Under the pieces are notes generated by a model that was not told where the DNA came from, ran no database searches, and saw only the letters and a program-made list of their open reading frames with translations. DNA of 30,093 nt from Micrococcales bacterium (lineage in GTDB: Bacteria; Actinomycetota; Actinomycetes; S36-B12; UBA5976), in NCBI GenBank assembly GCA_024640585.1, contig JAHEEQ010000054.1, positions 1-30,093 of the forward strand, given 5' to 3'. Position 1 is the stretch's first letter, and each line of letters starts with the position of its first letter. A program made the position numbers and the translations under genes. Below, in pieces: positions 17,932 through 25,692 of the stretch.

Positions 17932-19253
17932 TAGGAATTGCCACCCTTTAGTATGTTCTTGAGTCTTCTTATCAATATTACTGGAACCAGGCTCTTAACT
18001 GAACGCAAACGGTTCACTAGGGTACGTTCAAATGGGCTCAACTTGAATTCGTAATGTCCAGTCATTTCTAAAGTTTCAGTTATACGAACAATTAACAAGT
18101 CGACGCTTGCTGCTGGGTTCAAACGGAAGGCTGCACAATCAACCAGATAATGGCCAGGACCATTCGAATGGGAACAGTAAACTACTGAGGTGGGAAGAGG
18201 ATTTTTTTCAGATTGGCTGGCACTTAAGTACTGAACCAGGATTTCACAAGTCCCATCTGCTACTGAAAGACAAAAATTAGCTTTTGAATTCACACTTCCC
18301 GAATGGGTCGCTGCGAGCATCGTCCTAATTTCGCCTTCGCGAAGCAACACTCCATTCAATGCGGCGAACATTCCCATGACTTCGGAGGACCGTTCTGGAT
18401 CCTCCATTGAATCAATGACTTTGAGCAACAAATTATTTTGAACAGTCTTTCCAAATTCAAGATCTCCATAAATTGGAATGTCTTTCGAGATTAGACGGAG
18501 GAATTCAAATTTCTGATCATCCGACATTTCGTGGAGATAATTTTCGAAAACATTACTTTCGAGAAAACGGGAAATCACAATTTGTGCTTCAAAGTACTTC
18601 CGCCTATTTGGCGCAAGTGCACTTTCTTGATCACTGTGCACACGATAATTAATCGAAACTTCCTCTGTTGTGACAATAGGTCCCAGCGCGACTAGATTTA
18701 AAGAAAGCCACCAATCAAAAATATACCGGGATTGGGGTAGGGGCATTGTGACGGAGCTGAATTTAATAAACATGCCCGGAAACAAGAAAGGAGGCTCATG
18801 CAGGGCATTTGCAAGATATCGTGCGCGATCACCATGGAATTCTGAAGGTCGCCGTTCGAGCCCTGTGGGAGTTCCATTCGAATCAATGATGCGCATACTG
18901 GAGGCAATTACTTTCGCATCAACGGTATTTGAAATACGTTCTCTTGCAAATTGCAAGAACTCAGGTTGAATAATGTCGTCATCACCGGGGAATGTAATCC
19001 AGTCAATATCAAAATTCCGAAGCATGTTCCAAACTCTCGTGGCAGAGGTGTCATTGACATCAAAACGCACGTATTGTGCCTTATTTCCCGCTGCAAAGCA
19101 CCAATCTGAAAGCATCAAGGAAATATCTTCAGGGCACCCATTGTCGACCAAAATTACTTGAACGTCACTTTGTTGTAGGGCAACAGTGAGAGCATTTAAA
19201 GTGCTCGGTAAATAATCACGACGCCCTTTAGTAACTAGGCAATACGTGAACAT
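17931..19253 (-). CDS. Glycosyltransferase family 2 with C-terminal extension
   Basis: A 440-residue protein. The first 230 residues form a GT-A domain: YCLVTKGRRDYL at 4-15, VILVDNG at 33-39, and FPGDDD at 88-93, which is the DxD-type metal motif. The remainder is not recognised and may be an acceptor or scaffold domain. No membrane segment is evident. The ATG at 19253 overlaps the stop of the GT10-like gene as TGATG; a GTG one codon upstream is the alternative. It lies in the minus-strand set GT10, GT2, rfbF, so it may transfer the CDP-derived sugar, though that is inference. Confidence 0.82.
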   Translation of the reverse strand: MFTYCLVTKGRRDYLPSTLNALTVALQQSDVQVILVDNGCPEDISLMLSDWCFAAGNKAQYVRFDVNDTSATRVWNMLRNFDIDWITFPGDDDIIQPEFLQFARERISNTVDAKVIASSMRIIDSNGTPTGLERRPSEFHGDRARYLANALHEPPFLFPGMFIKFSSVTMPLPQSRYIFDWWLSLNLVALGPIVTTEEVSINYRVHSDQESALAPNRRKYFEAQIVISRFLESNVFENYLHEMSDDQKFEFLRLISKDIPIYGDLEFGKTVQNNLLLKVIDSMEDPERSSEVMGMFAALNGVLLREGEIRTMLAATHSGSVNSKANFCLSVADGTCEILVQYLSASQSEKNPLPTSVVYCSHSNGPGHYLVDCAAFRLNPAASVDLLIVRITETLEMTGHYEFKLSPFERTLVNRLRSVKSLVPVILIRRLKNILKGGNS

Positions 19254-20317
19254 CACTTCACCGCATTTCTGAAATACTTCGCGATTTCATCCGCGATAGT
19301 AGCAAATACTAGGTCGCCTTCCCAATGGTTAAGAAAAAGGTCGGAATGAAGCCACTCAACTACACCTTCTTGGTAAGCGCGTACATCATTATCAGAAACT
19401 TGAGCAATAATTGTTGAAATATCTCGAGCATTTGTAAAATTCGAGAATACTAACTTGGATGGAATTCCAATCTTTTCAAAGTCGCCTCCAATAAATATTG
19501 GTATTGATCCTCCAAGGAACGCATCAATAAGTTTCTCGCTTATGTAATTATTGTCATTTTCTATAATTAAACTAAACTTCGATTTCTTTACAACTTCATG
19601 CTTGTCGGTTATTGATCCAACAGAATTATCATACTTTCGGAAGAAATTACCGTAAACTTCTGAAAGACTTGGAAATATTCTTGATTCCAGTGCGAATTTA
19701 ATCACTCCTGCTCTATGTCTAATTTTCGTCAGAAAATTCTCGTTCCATAATCCGCCGTAAACAGACAATTCCTCTTTAGGCATTTGAAATGCAATCTTGC
19801 GGCGCAACTTGTAGTTATTTTCTCTTATTGAACTTACTTTATTTGAAGCTATCAGAGATAGGGTGATTGGGCGTTTCATCCATTTCGCGAAGTCAAAAAC
19901 ACCCTCACTCAGGGCATTAGAGATGACCATTCTCAGATCTAGCGTATCTGTTTCAGGTTGAAGTGGATTTTGATTAAAGTAGTAAGGCCACGGAATCCTT
20001 GGCATTGAATCGCCAATTAAACTCCCTGGAGTAATAGTGACTCCATAAAGATTCTCAATGCGATATCTATGTTGGGCCGGATAAACAGCCTCGGGCTCTA
20101 ACCTAATTAGTGCTGCCCTATCTTTTGTGCCACCAGTGCGAATAAATTCATTGTATAAATCTTGATTATGATTAAAACTTATAAAAAAGAAAGAATTCCG
20201 TACATTATTCTCAATCTTAAAACCAAGACTTAATAGTCGATCTGTGAGTGGCTTGCAAACCGCATCAGAGTTTAAGAATGCCTGTGTTGCACTCGATATT
20301 TTAACCCCAGGATTCAC
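19253..20317 (-). CDS. Glycosyltransferase family 10-like (alpha-1,3-fucosyltransferase type)
   Basis: A 354-residue protein whose C-terminal half carries the GT10 donor motif: KSKFSLIIENDNNYISEKL at about 245-263, followed by AFLGGSIPIFIGG at 266-278. This corresponds to the family pattern F-x-x-x-x-E-N-(x)-Y-x-(T/S)-E-K-L then a (V/I)P-(V/I)-x-x-G end. GT10 enzymes normally use GDP-fucose, so GDP-deoxyhexose supply matters to this gene. The N-terminal half is divergent, as is usual. The start is a GTG at 20317 with a TAAAGT hexamer 6 nt upstream and no Shine-Dalgarno. Local G+C is very low (about 30% in one 60-base count). The donor could be another GDP-deoxysugar. Confidence 0.78.
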   Translation of the reverse strand: MNPGVKISSATQAFLNSDAVCKPLTDRLLSLGFKIENNVRNSFFFISFNHNQDLYNEFIRTGGTKDRAALIRLEPEAVYPAQHRYRIENLYGVTITPGSLIGDSMPRIPWPYYFNQNPLQPETDTLDLRMVISNALSEGVFDFAKWMKRPITLSLIASNKVSSIRENNYKLRRKIAFQMPKEELSVYGGLWNENFLTKIRHRAGVIKFALESRIFPSLSEVYGNFFRKYDNSVGSITDKHEVVKKSKFSLIIENDNNYISEKLIDAFLGGSIPIFIGGDFEKIGIPSKLVFSNFTNARDISTIIAQVSDNDVRAYQEGVVEWLHSDLFLNHWEGDLVFATIADEIAKYFRNAVK

Positions 20318-20323
20318 AGGTGA

Positions 20324-20329
20324 ACTTTA
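20324..20329 (-). promoter_or_regulatory. -10 element of the GT10-like gene, predicted leaderless
   Basis: Minus-strand TAAAGT is followed by 6 nt and the GTG at 20317. With the plus-strand TAGACT at 20392 it forms a divergent leaderless promoter pair in an 87-bp intergenic region. Confidence 0.5.
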
Positions 20330-20391
20330 CTTGACCAGCCCCTTATTTCCGGAGTAAGAAGCCAATCTACAGAGATTAAATCCATGCAATG

Positions 20392-20397
20392 TAGACT
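20392..20397 (+). promoter_or_regulatory. -10 element of the divergent GT2-like gene, predicted leaderless
   Basis: TAGACT is followed by 7 nt and an ATG at 20405. This decides for that ATG over one at 20384, which would lie upstream of the hexamer. Confidence 0.5.
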
Positions 20398-20404
20398 CTC
20401 GCCC

Positions 20405-21418
20405 ATGACCACAAGAGAGATAACAACTGAGACCGAAACCCTCTTGGTCTACCTCCCTTGTTATACCGACTACGGAATGGCACTTCAGCAGGCTAATAAG
20501 ATTCGCGAAATTACGGAGAATAATCCTTCAATACCTCTGAAGGTTATGGTCATGATTTCATGTAATGGTATAGAACTCTCTAACGAAGAGAGAAAAACCT
20601 TCGAAGTCATTTGTGACCACTCAATAATTTTTCCCTTTGGGATCTCAGGCGACATAAACATCACTCAAGGCTTCATGCATGCGATAAGACTTGAGACGGA
20701 CTATTTATGGATCTTGTCTTCTAACGACCTCGTAACGGACGAATTCTTTAAGACAATTTACGACGGATTGGTCTTAAAGCGTCAAGTAAATATTCTTGTA
20801 GGTTGCACATCAGAGAACTTGGGAATTCGAGAGGTTGATTCTGTTTTTGATGAGAAAAATAGGGATATTCCCTTTGGTTTAATAAGTTCAGTAGTTTATA
20901 GGACAAGCAAAATGGATCGTAACTTCGATTCAGCAGTCCAAATGAATTGGACTGGATGGGGACAACTCGCCGCGATAGAAGCCTCTTGTATTGCGCTCAA
21001 TGGTTTGACAGTGTCACTAGTTCCTGAAATTTCACTTTATGACAGATCACTCCGAACCCTTGAGGATCCGATTGCAGAGGAAAAAAGAGTAAGAAATGGG
21101 TACGCCCACAGTTTCTTTGGCATGCCAATCGTTATAAATACACTTCATGCTGATGATTTGATACAGAAGAGAAGGTATTTAGATGGCTGGATTCGTTCAA
21201 ATTGGTACTTGGTAAATTACTTTCTAGCAACAGACTTCAAACTTTGGAATTCTCACATTGCCTCAAATCAGATCTGGCTAAGAGAATTCTCGTTTGCGGC
21301 GGTCAAAAATTCTTCTTTGAGATTTCGATTACTTTTCATCCTATCGAAATATTTGAATCTTCATTCGTTAAGGACTAATTCATCAGCTCGATTGGTACGC
21401 CAGAAATTGAAAGGCTAA
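20405..21418 (+). CDS. Probable glycosyltransferase, GT2/GT-A-like
   Basis: A 337-residue soluble protein. LLVYLPCYTDYGMALQQA at 13-30 and VMVMISCNG at 47-55 are the GT-A opening strands. LWILSSNDLV at 101-110 lies where GT2 enzymes have their DxD, but the acidic pair is reduced to one aspartate. VQMNWTGWGQLAAIEA later resembles the acceptor-side G-W-G-x segment. I place the start at 20405 because a leaderless-type -10 precedes it; the ATG at 20384 would add seven residues. It heads a plus-strand run of four glycosyltransferases ending at 24540. The missing second aspartate makes catalytic details uncertain. Confidence 0.72.
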   Translation: MTTREITTETETLLVYLPCYTDYGMALQQANKIREITENNPSIPLKVMVMISCNGIELSNEERKTFEVICDHSIIFPFGISGDINITQGFMHAIRLETDYLWILSSNDLVTDEFFKTIYDGLVLKRQVNILVGCTSENLGIREVDSVFDEKNRDIPFGLISSVVYRTSKMDRNFDSAVQMNWTGWGQLAAIEASCIALNGLTVSLVPEISLYDRSLRTLEDPIAEEKRVRNGYAHSFFGMPIVINTLHADDLIQKRRYLDGWIRSNWYLVNYFLATDFKLWNSHIASNQIWLREFSFAAVKNSSLRFRLLFILSKYLNLHSLRTNSSARLVRQKLKG

Positions 21419-21420
21419 TT

Positions 21421-22449
21421 GTGATTTCTCCTTTCAGTAAGAAAATCATGATTATTTCAAATTCTATTTCTGGTGGTGGCGCCGAAATATCAATGATGAG
21501 ACTTTTTGATGCCCTGCAACAGCTCAAAATTGAAGCTGTGGTTTGTGCAATTAATGAGGATGGGATCACGAAGACGCCAATAACTGGAGTAAAAGTAATC
21601 GGTCGTAAATGGGGCTCAGGCTTAATAAGCACAATCAAAAGTTTTCAAGATTTCCGAGTCCAATTGCGCGCGTTCAACCCGGATATCCTTATCGTGAACT
21701 GTGAGTTACCGGAGTTGTATGTTGCATTGTCCGCTCCGGTCAACATGAAGATTGTGGCTGTAGAGCACACAAGCAGACCTTGGAATGGTCGTAGGAACCT
21801 AGGAAGACTAGTACGGTTGATTTTGAAAATCCGGAAAGCAAAGTGGGTATCGGTTTCCCATGATCAATCCTCGATATGGCCATCTTCCTCCGTAACTCGT
21901 TTTATACCTAACTCCCATGTTTTAGGTAAGGCGCAAAACAATACAATCAAATCCGATATTGTTTTTGTTGGCCGGCTTAATAACGGTAAGCATCCAGAAA
22001 TCGTTGCCGAGGCGAGTCGTCAAACCAAATCAACTGCGGCATTCTTTGGAACTGGACCGAATTTGAAAGATTTGGAAAATGAATATCGCGACACCGAAAT
22101 AGAATTTTTTGGTTTCATAAATGCACCATGGTCATATATCTCACCTAATTCGATAGTAGTTGTGGCTTCAGAATATGAAGGCGATGGAATGAATGTCGTA
22201 GAGGCCGCCGCTAACAACAATCCAATTTTGCTTGCAAATAATCTAGATCTTAAGCGATTTAATTTTCCAGAGAAAAATTATTTCAACTCGGTCGACGAAC
22301 TCATAACTAAAATTATTGAAGCGAAGACAACTGGTCCCGATCTGTTTCGAATCCCTTCGAACATTCGTTCAAAAATAGTAGAGGAACGAGATCCAATCCG
22401 TGTTGCAAAAATGTGGCTAGAAACTCTGGAAAGTGAATTTAAAGCATGA
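21421..22449 (+). CDS. Glycosyltransferase family 4
   Basis: A 342-residue GT-B retaining glycosyltransferase. IISNSISGGGAEISMMRL at 11-28 is the N-terminal glycine-rich acceptor-side loop, VFVGRLNNGKHP at 181-192 opens the donor domain, and EYEGDGMNVVEAA at 251-263 gives the E-x7-E motif (Glu253 and Glu261). The start is GTG two bases after the previous stop, with AAGG about 6 nt upstream. The end overlaps the next GT4 gene by 4 bp (ATGA). Cytoplasmic, extending a lipid-linked glycan; sugar specificity is unknown. Confidence 0.87.
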   Translation: MISPFSKKIMIISNSISGGGAEISMMRLFDALQQLKIEAVVCAINEDGITKTPITGVKVIGRKWGSGLISTIKSFQDFRVQLRAFNPDILIVNCELPELYVALSAPVNMKIVAVEHTSRPWNGRRNLGRLVRLILKIRKAKWVSVSHDQSSIWPSSSVTRFIPNSHVLGKAQNNTIKSDIVFVGRLNNGKHPEIVAEASRQTKSTAAFFGTGPNLKDLENEYRDTEIEFFGFINAPWSYISPNSIVVVASEYEGDGMNVVEAAANNNPILLANNLDLKRFNFPEKNYFNSVDELITKIIEAKTTGPDLFRIPSNIRSKIVEERDPIRVAKMWLETLESEFKA

Positions 22450-23594
22450 AAGTTGCTTTCTTGTGCGAAGCGGTGTTTCCAGAAAATAAGGGTGGCGTCG
22501 AACGTTGGTTCCACCAACTATCCACAGAACTCTCACGCCGTGGACATGAAGTGACTTATCTTAATGCCGCCGGCGTCAATGAGACGCGAAATGGAGTTTT
22601 TTACACTTCAATCACACGAGAACCCTGGTCATATTTGCCCGGAGGTGTGAGATCTAAGAAACAAGCTTTCGCATTCGCTTTCGCAGCATTTCGGAGATTA
22701 CGTTCCATGAACATCGACGCTATTTATGCAACTGCAGTTCCAATTCTGTCTGTGTTCCCAGTGAGTCTAGTTCGTCTCTCAAAACGTAGAGTCAAGACCT
22801 TTGTAGAATGGTTCGAGATTTGGCCGTTGAGATATTGGTTTGACTACGCTGGCAGCGTTTCGGGAAGCCTTGGATGGATTATCCAGTTCATAGCGCTACA
22901 GGTTGGAAAATATCGAATTGTTTACACGTCACGGGCTGCACAGTCTATTGCAAGAAATAGTTTGATTTCATCTTCGAAAAATATAATTGAACTTCCCGGC
23001 CTTTGTAGCTCAGATTTTACAAAACCAATTGAAGATGGGTCCGAAAGAAAAGACATAACATTCTTAGGTCGATTCGTCGATGAGAAGCAACCGATTTTGG
23101 CTATTGAATCAGTGGAAGAATTCATTAAAACTGGATGGGATGGGAAATTTTGGGTCATTGGAAAAGGTCCTTCATTGCAGTCTATGAAAGAAGCATTGGC
23201 GACCAAACCAGATGTTGCTCAGCAGATACATATAATTGAGGATGCCACCGATGAAGCTGTTACGGCGTATCTTCGAAAGTCTTTCGTTCTTCTACACCCT
23301 TCGAAAAGAGAAGGTTACGGGCTCGCTTCCGTTGAGGCCGCTTATCTAGGAACACCTTCCATTCTCTTAAACTATCCCAATAACGCAACCCTTGATTTAG
23401 AAATTTCTCCAAGTCTGGTTGTTAATGAACTATGCCCAAAGGGCGTCGTGGCTAAACTTGATTCCGCATATAAGAATCAAATAAGTTTGCGGAAATCTAC
23501 CCTTACCTGGGCGGAGAATGCATCTTTAAACAGATCTCTTAAGTCTACGGCAGACAAGATTGAAGAATTGTTAGGAGTAACGAATGAAGAATAA
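22446..23594 (+). CDS. Glycosyltransferase family 4
   Basis: A 382-residue GT-B glycosyltransferase. AFLCEAVFPENKGGVERW at 4-21 is the classic N-terminal GGVE(R) loop. TFLGRFVDEKQP at 205-216 starts the donor domain, and REGYGLASVEAAYLGTP at 288-304 carries E289 and E297 as the E-x7-E pair. A hydrophobic stretch around 135-152 may help membrane association. The ATG overlaps the upstream GT4 stop by 4 bp, and the 3' end overlaps the next GT2 gene by 11 bp, indicating a coupled operon. Confidence 0.88.
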   Translation: MKVAFLCEAVFPENKGGVERWFHQLSTELSRRGHEVTYLNAAGVNETRNGVFYTSITREPWSYLPGGVRSKKQAFAFAFAAFRRLRSMNIDAIYATAVPILSVFPVSLVRLSKRRVKTFVEWFEIWPLRYWFDYAGSVSGSLGWIIQFIALQVGKYRIVYTSRAAQSIARNSLISSSKNIIELPGLCSSDFTKPIEDGSERKDITFLGRFVDEKQPILAIESVEEFIKTGWDGKFWVIGKGPSLQSMKEALATKPDVAQQIHIIEDATDEAVTAYLRKSFVLLHPSKREGYGLASVEAAYLGTPSILLNYPNNATLDLEISPSLVVNELCPKGVVAKLDSAYKNQISLRKSTLTWAENASLNRSLKSTADKIEELLGVTNEE

Positions 23595-24540
23595 AATACA
23601 GTACTCCGAAATGCTAATAATATTGCCAGCACTAAACGAAGAAATAGCAATCAAGCCAACAATTAAGATGATTCAACATGAGTGCCCCGGTGCAATGGTT
23701 GTGGTTATTGATAATGGAAGTACAGATAGAACTATTGCTACCGCGGAATCATTTGGTGTGACAGTCTTACGCGAACCTCAAAAAGGTAAAGGATTTGCGA
23801 TACGCAGAGGTTTAATGGCGATTCAGAATCACCATAAGTATGTTTTTATGGTTGATGCAGATGATACCTATGGCTTGGAAGCGATAGATCAAGCTATCGA
23901 ATTAGTGCGAGATTATGGCTATGACATGATTGTTGGAACTCGAATCGATAATAATGATCTTGAACCAGGACGAAAAGTTTCGTACAAGCGCGGACATTCA
24001 ATAGGTAATGCCATGTTGACACTCATAGCTCGAAAGCTTCATAAAATAGAGATCAAAGACTCGCTTTCGGGATGGCGACTTATGTCAGTAAATTTTGTTC
24101 AATCTTTTCCCGGTGGGGCATCTGGATTCGAGATTGAAGCTGAACTTAATGCGCACGCATATTTAATTTCAGCAGGCGTTGCAAATGTTGAAGTAAGTTA
24201 CCGAGGTCGTGACATTAATTCTCACTCAAAATTGAATACTTACCGGGACGGTATCAAAATATTACGAATGAATTTTGCGCTCTTTCGAGATAATCGTCCA
24301 CAGATGGCATTCACGATCTTCGCCTTCCCATGGTTAGTCGCAAGTACCTTGCTAATTTCAAGAGCTTGGTTTGGCTACATCGAAACAGGGCTGGTTGAAC
24401 AATTCCCATCCCTTATTGCAGGGATTGGCTCGCTTACAGTCGCGGGACTCTTACTTACATCCGGTGTTGTGTTGCAACGAATAAAATTAGCGAGATCGAA
24501 TATGCTTAGATTTCAGTTTCAACGACCTTCGAAGTCTTAG
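23584..24540 (+). CDS. Polyprenyl-phosphate-type GT2 with two C-terminal membrane segments
   Basis: A 318-residue GT2 protein. ILPALNEEIAIKPT at 13-26, VVVIDNGSTDRT at 39-50, GKGFAIRRG at 68-76 and MVDADDTY at 89-96 (the DxD motif) match the DPM1/GtrB-type subgroup that charges polyprenyl phosphate with a sugar. Two hydrophobic segments at about 243-262 and 274-297 should anchor it in the inner membrane. AGGAG lies 6 nt before the ATG at 23584. The gene overlaps the preceding GT4 gene by 11 bp and the converging GT-C-like gene by 35 bp. A polyprenyl-phosphate sugar donor made here could feed that GT-C-like protein. Confidence 0.84.
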   Translation: MKNKIQYSEMLIILPALNEEIAIKPTIKMIQHECPGAMVVVIDNGSTDRTIATAESFGVTVLREPQKGKGFAIRRGLMAIQNHHKYVFMVDADDTYGLEAIDQAIELVRDYGYDMIVGTRIDNNDLEPGRKVSYKRGHSIGNAMLTLIARKLHKIEIKDSLSGWRLMSVNFVQSFPGGASGFEIEAELNAHAYLISAGVANVEVSYRGRDINSHSKLNTYRDGIKILRMNFALFRDNRPQMAFTIFAFPWLVASTLLISRAWFGYIETGLVEQFPSLIAGIGSLTVAGLLLTSGVVLQRIKLARSNMLRFQFQRPSKS

Positions 24541-25600
24541 ACGGCTTAATATTTTCAATTATTACCCACGCTAGAAGTGGGAGAATTGGTAATTCATAGC
24601 GAAAGTTGACACCTGGGGTTCCATTAATGCCCGCCGTGCACCACAACATAAGCAACACTGAAAGAAAGTATTGACTGGATGACTCCTTAAAATGTTTGAA
24701 GGACAGAATTATAGCCACGAAGATAAAGAACAAAAGAACGCGATCAAGAACGACTAATTGCGCGACATCATAAAAAGCCATTCTTAGCATTGAAAATGGC
24801 AACTTAATCGCCTTTGCAAATAAAGAAGAACTTCCTTCGTTTGGCAAAACAGCAGATTGGAAATCTAAGAACAGCGTAGGGATGAAGCTTGCAATTGCAA
24901 CAACAGATAACACTAGCGCTCGAAGATAATTACGGGCAAAAGCAAGTCCGATTGCATATCCAAGCAATAGGAATAAGGAAAATCTTGTATACGACCCAAT
25001 GATTACTAAGGTGCAAACCAATGGATACCAGTGCACATTTCGCACATTCTTTAGAACGAGTAGTGTTAGGACCATTGTGAGCGCCACCAAGAGCGAATCT
25101 GTTGAATTGATAAGCATCCACCTGCCGACAGTGGGTGAGACAGTGAGACCGAAAACGACTGCGATTGCGACCCAAGGATTGTTGAAATGTTTTCCGAGAA
25201 ATACAATCCCAATGACAAGCACCAAGAAAGAGAGCGAAGGAACAACCAGCAGTCCATACATTCCAAAGAGTGAAACAAATGGAATTGAAAGTATCGGATA
25301 GGCTATCCGAGTACCATAAATGGCCCACGAAGGATTCGTGTCGAAATATAAACTCTTAGGGTCGATTGATTGAAGCTTGTATGCGTGATCGGCATACCAA
25401 TTGGACACTTGGATTGCAGCTTCGTGTTGAGAGTAACCCATAAGCGTTAATGTCTTGAACGCGTATAAAGAACCATCTGGATGAAATAGACCGTAGTCAA
25501 ACCCAAAAACTAGACCGTTGTAAGCGAACCTCGAAGCAATGGTGACGGCCAAGAGTCCAAGAGAAATTATTAATGAAGATTTTAGGCTCAGGTGACGCAT
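24506..25600 (-). CDS. Multi-pass membrane protein, GT-C glycosyltransferase-like
   Basis: A 364-residue very hydrophobic protein with roughly nine or ten predicted membrane spans by eye. The first begins near residue 8. The first outside loop has FGFDYGLFHPDGSLY, with acidic residues where GT-C enzymes place their catalytic aspartate. The last loops contain GVNFRYELPILPLL, similar to the R-Y-x-x-P-x-x-P segment of mannosyl- and arabinosyl-transferase-like GT-Cs. It would use a polyprenyl-phosphate sugar on the outer face. The start is ATG at 25600, with TATACT exactly 6 nt upstream and no Shine-Dalgarno. Its end overlaps the convergent GT2 gene by 35 bp. GT-C assignment is by pattern, not by a clear signature; an O-antigen-polymerase-like role is the alternative. 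Confidence 0.68.
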   Translation of the reverse strand: MRHLSLKSSLIISLGLLAVTIASRFAYNGLVFGFDYGLFHPDGSLYAFKTLTLMGYSQHEAAIQVSNWYADHAYKLQSIDPKSLYFDTNPSWAIYGTRIAYPILSIPFVSLFGMYGLLVVPSLSFLVLVIGIVFLGKHFNNPWVAIAVVFGLTVSPTVGRWMLINSTDSLLVALTMVLTLLVLKNVRNVHWYPLVCTLVIIGSYTRFSLFLLLGYAIGLAFARNYLRALVLSVVAIASFIPTLFLDFQSAVLPNEGSSSLFAKAIKLPFSMLRMAFYDVAQLVVLDRVLLFFIFVAIILSFKHFKESSSQYFLSVLLMLWCTAGINGTPGVNFRYELPILPLLAWVIIENIKPSKTSKVVETEI

Positions 25601-25606
25601 TGAATG

Positions 25607-25612
25607 AGTATA
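25607..25612 (-). promoter_or_regulatory. -10 element of the GT-C-like gene, predicted leaderless
   Basis: Minus-strand TATACT, a close match to the consensus, is followed by 6 nt and the ATG at 25600. No clear -35 is visible. Confidence 0.6.
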
Positions 25613-25680
25613 AAGATTGGGGCTTTAAAAAACCACCAATACGTGGACCTATTCGGCTTTATCCGAACAATCTGCAAGAA

Positions 25681-25686
25681 TACAGT
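25681..25686 (+). promoter_or_regulatory. -10 element of the ABC flippase gene, predicted leaderless
   Basis: TACAGT is followed by 6 nt and the ATG at 25693. It supports the internal methionine as the true start of the ABC protein. Confidence 0.5.
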
Positions 25687-25692
25687 ATGCGA

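Noticed and set aside
24930..25328. A 132-residue minus-strand frame and a 100-residue plus-strand frame near 25 kb
   Set aside because: Both lie inside the GT-C-like membrane protein gene, have no initiation signals and show no domain pattern. They are shadows of that gene.
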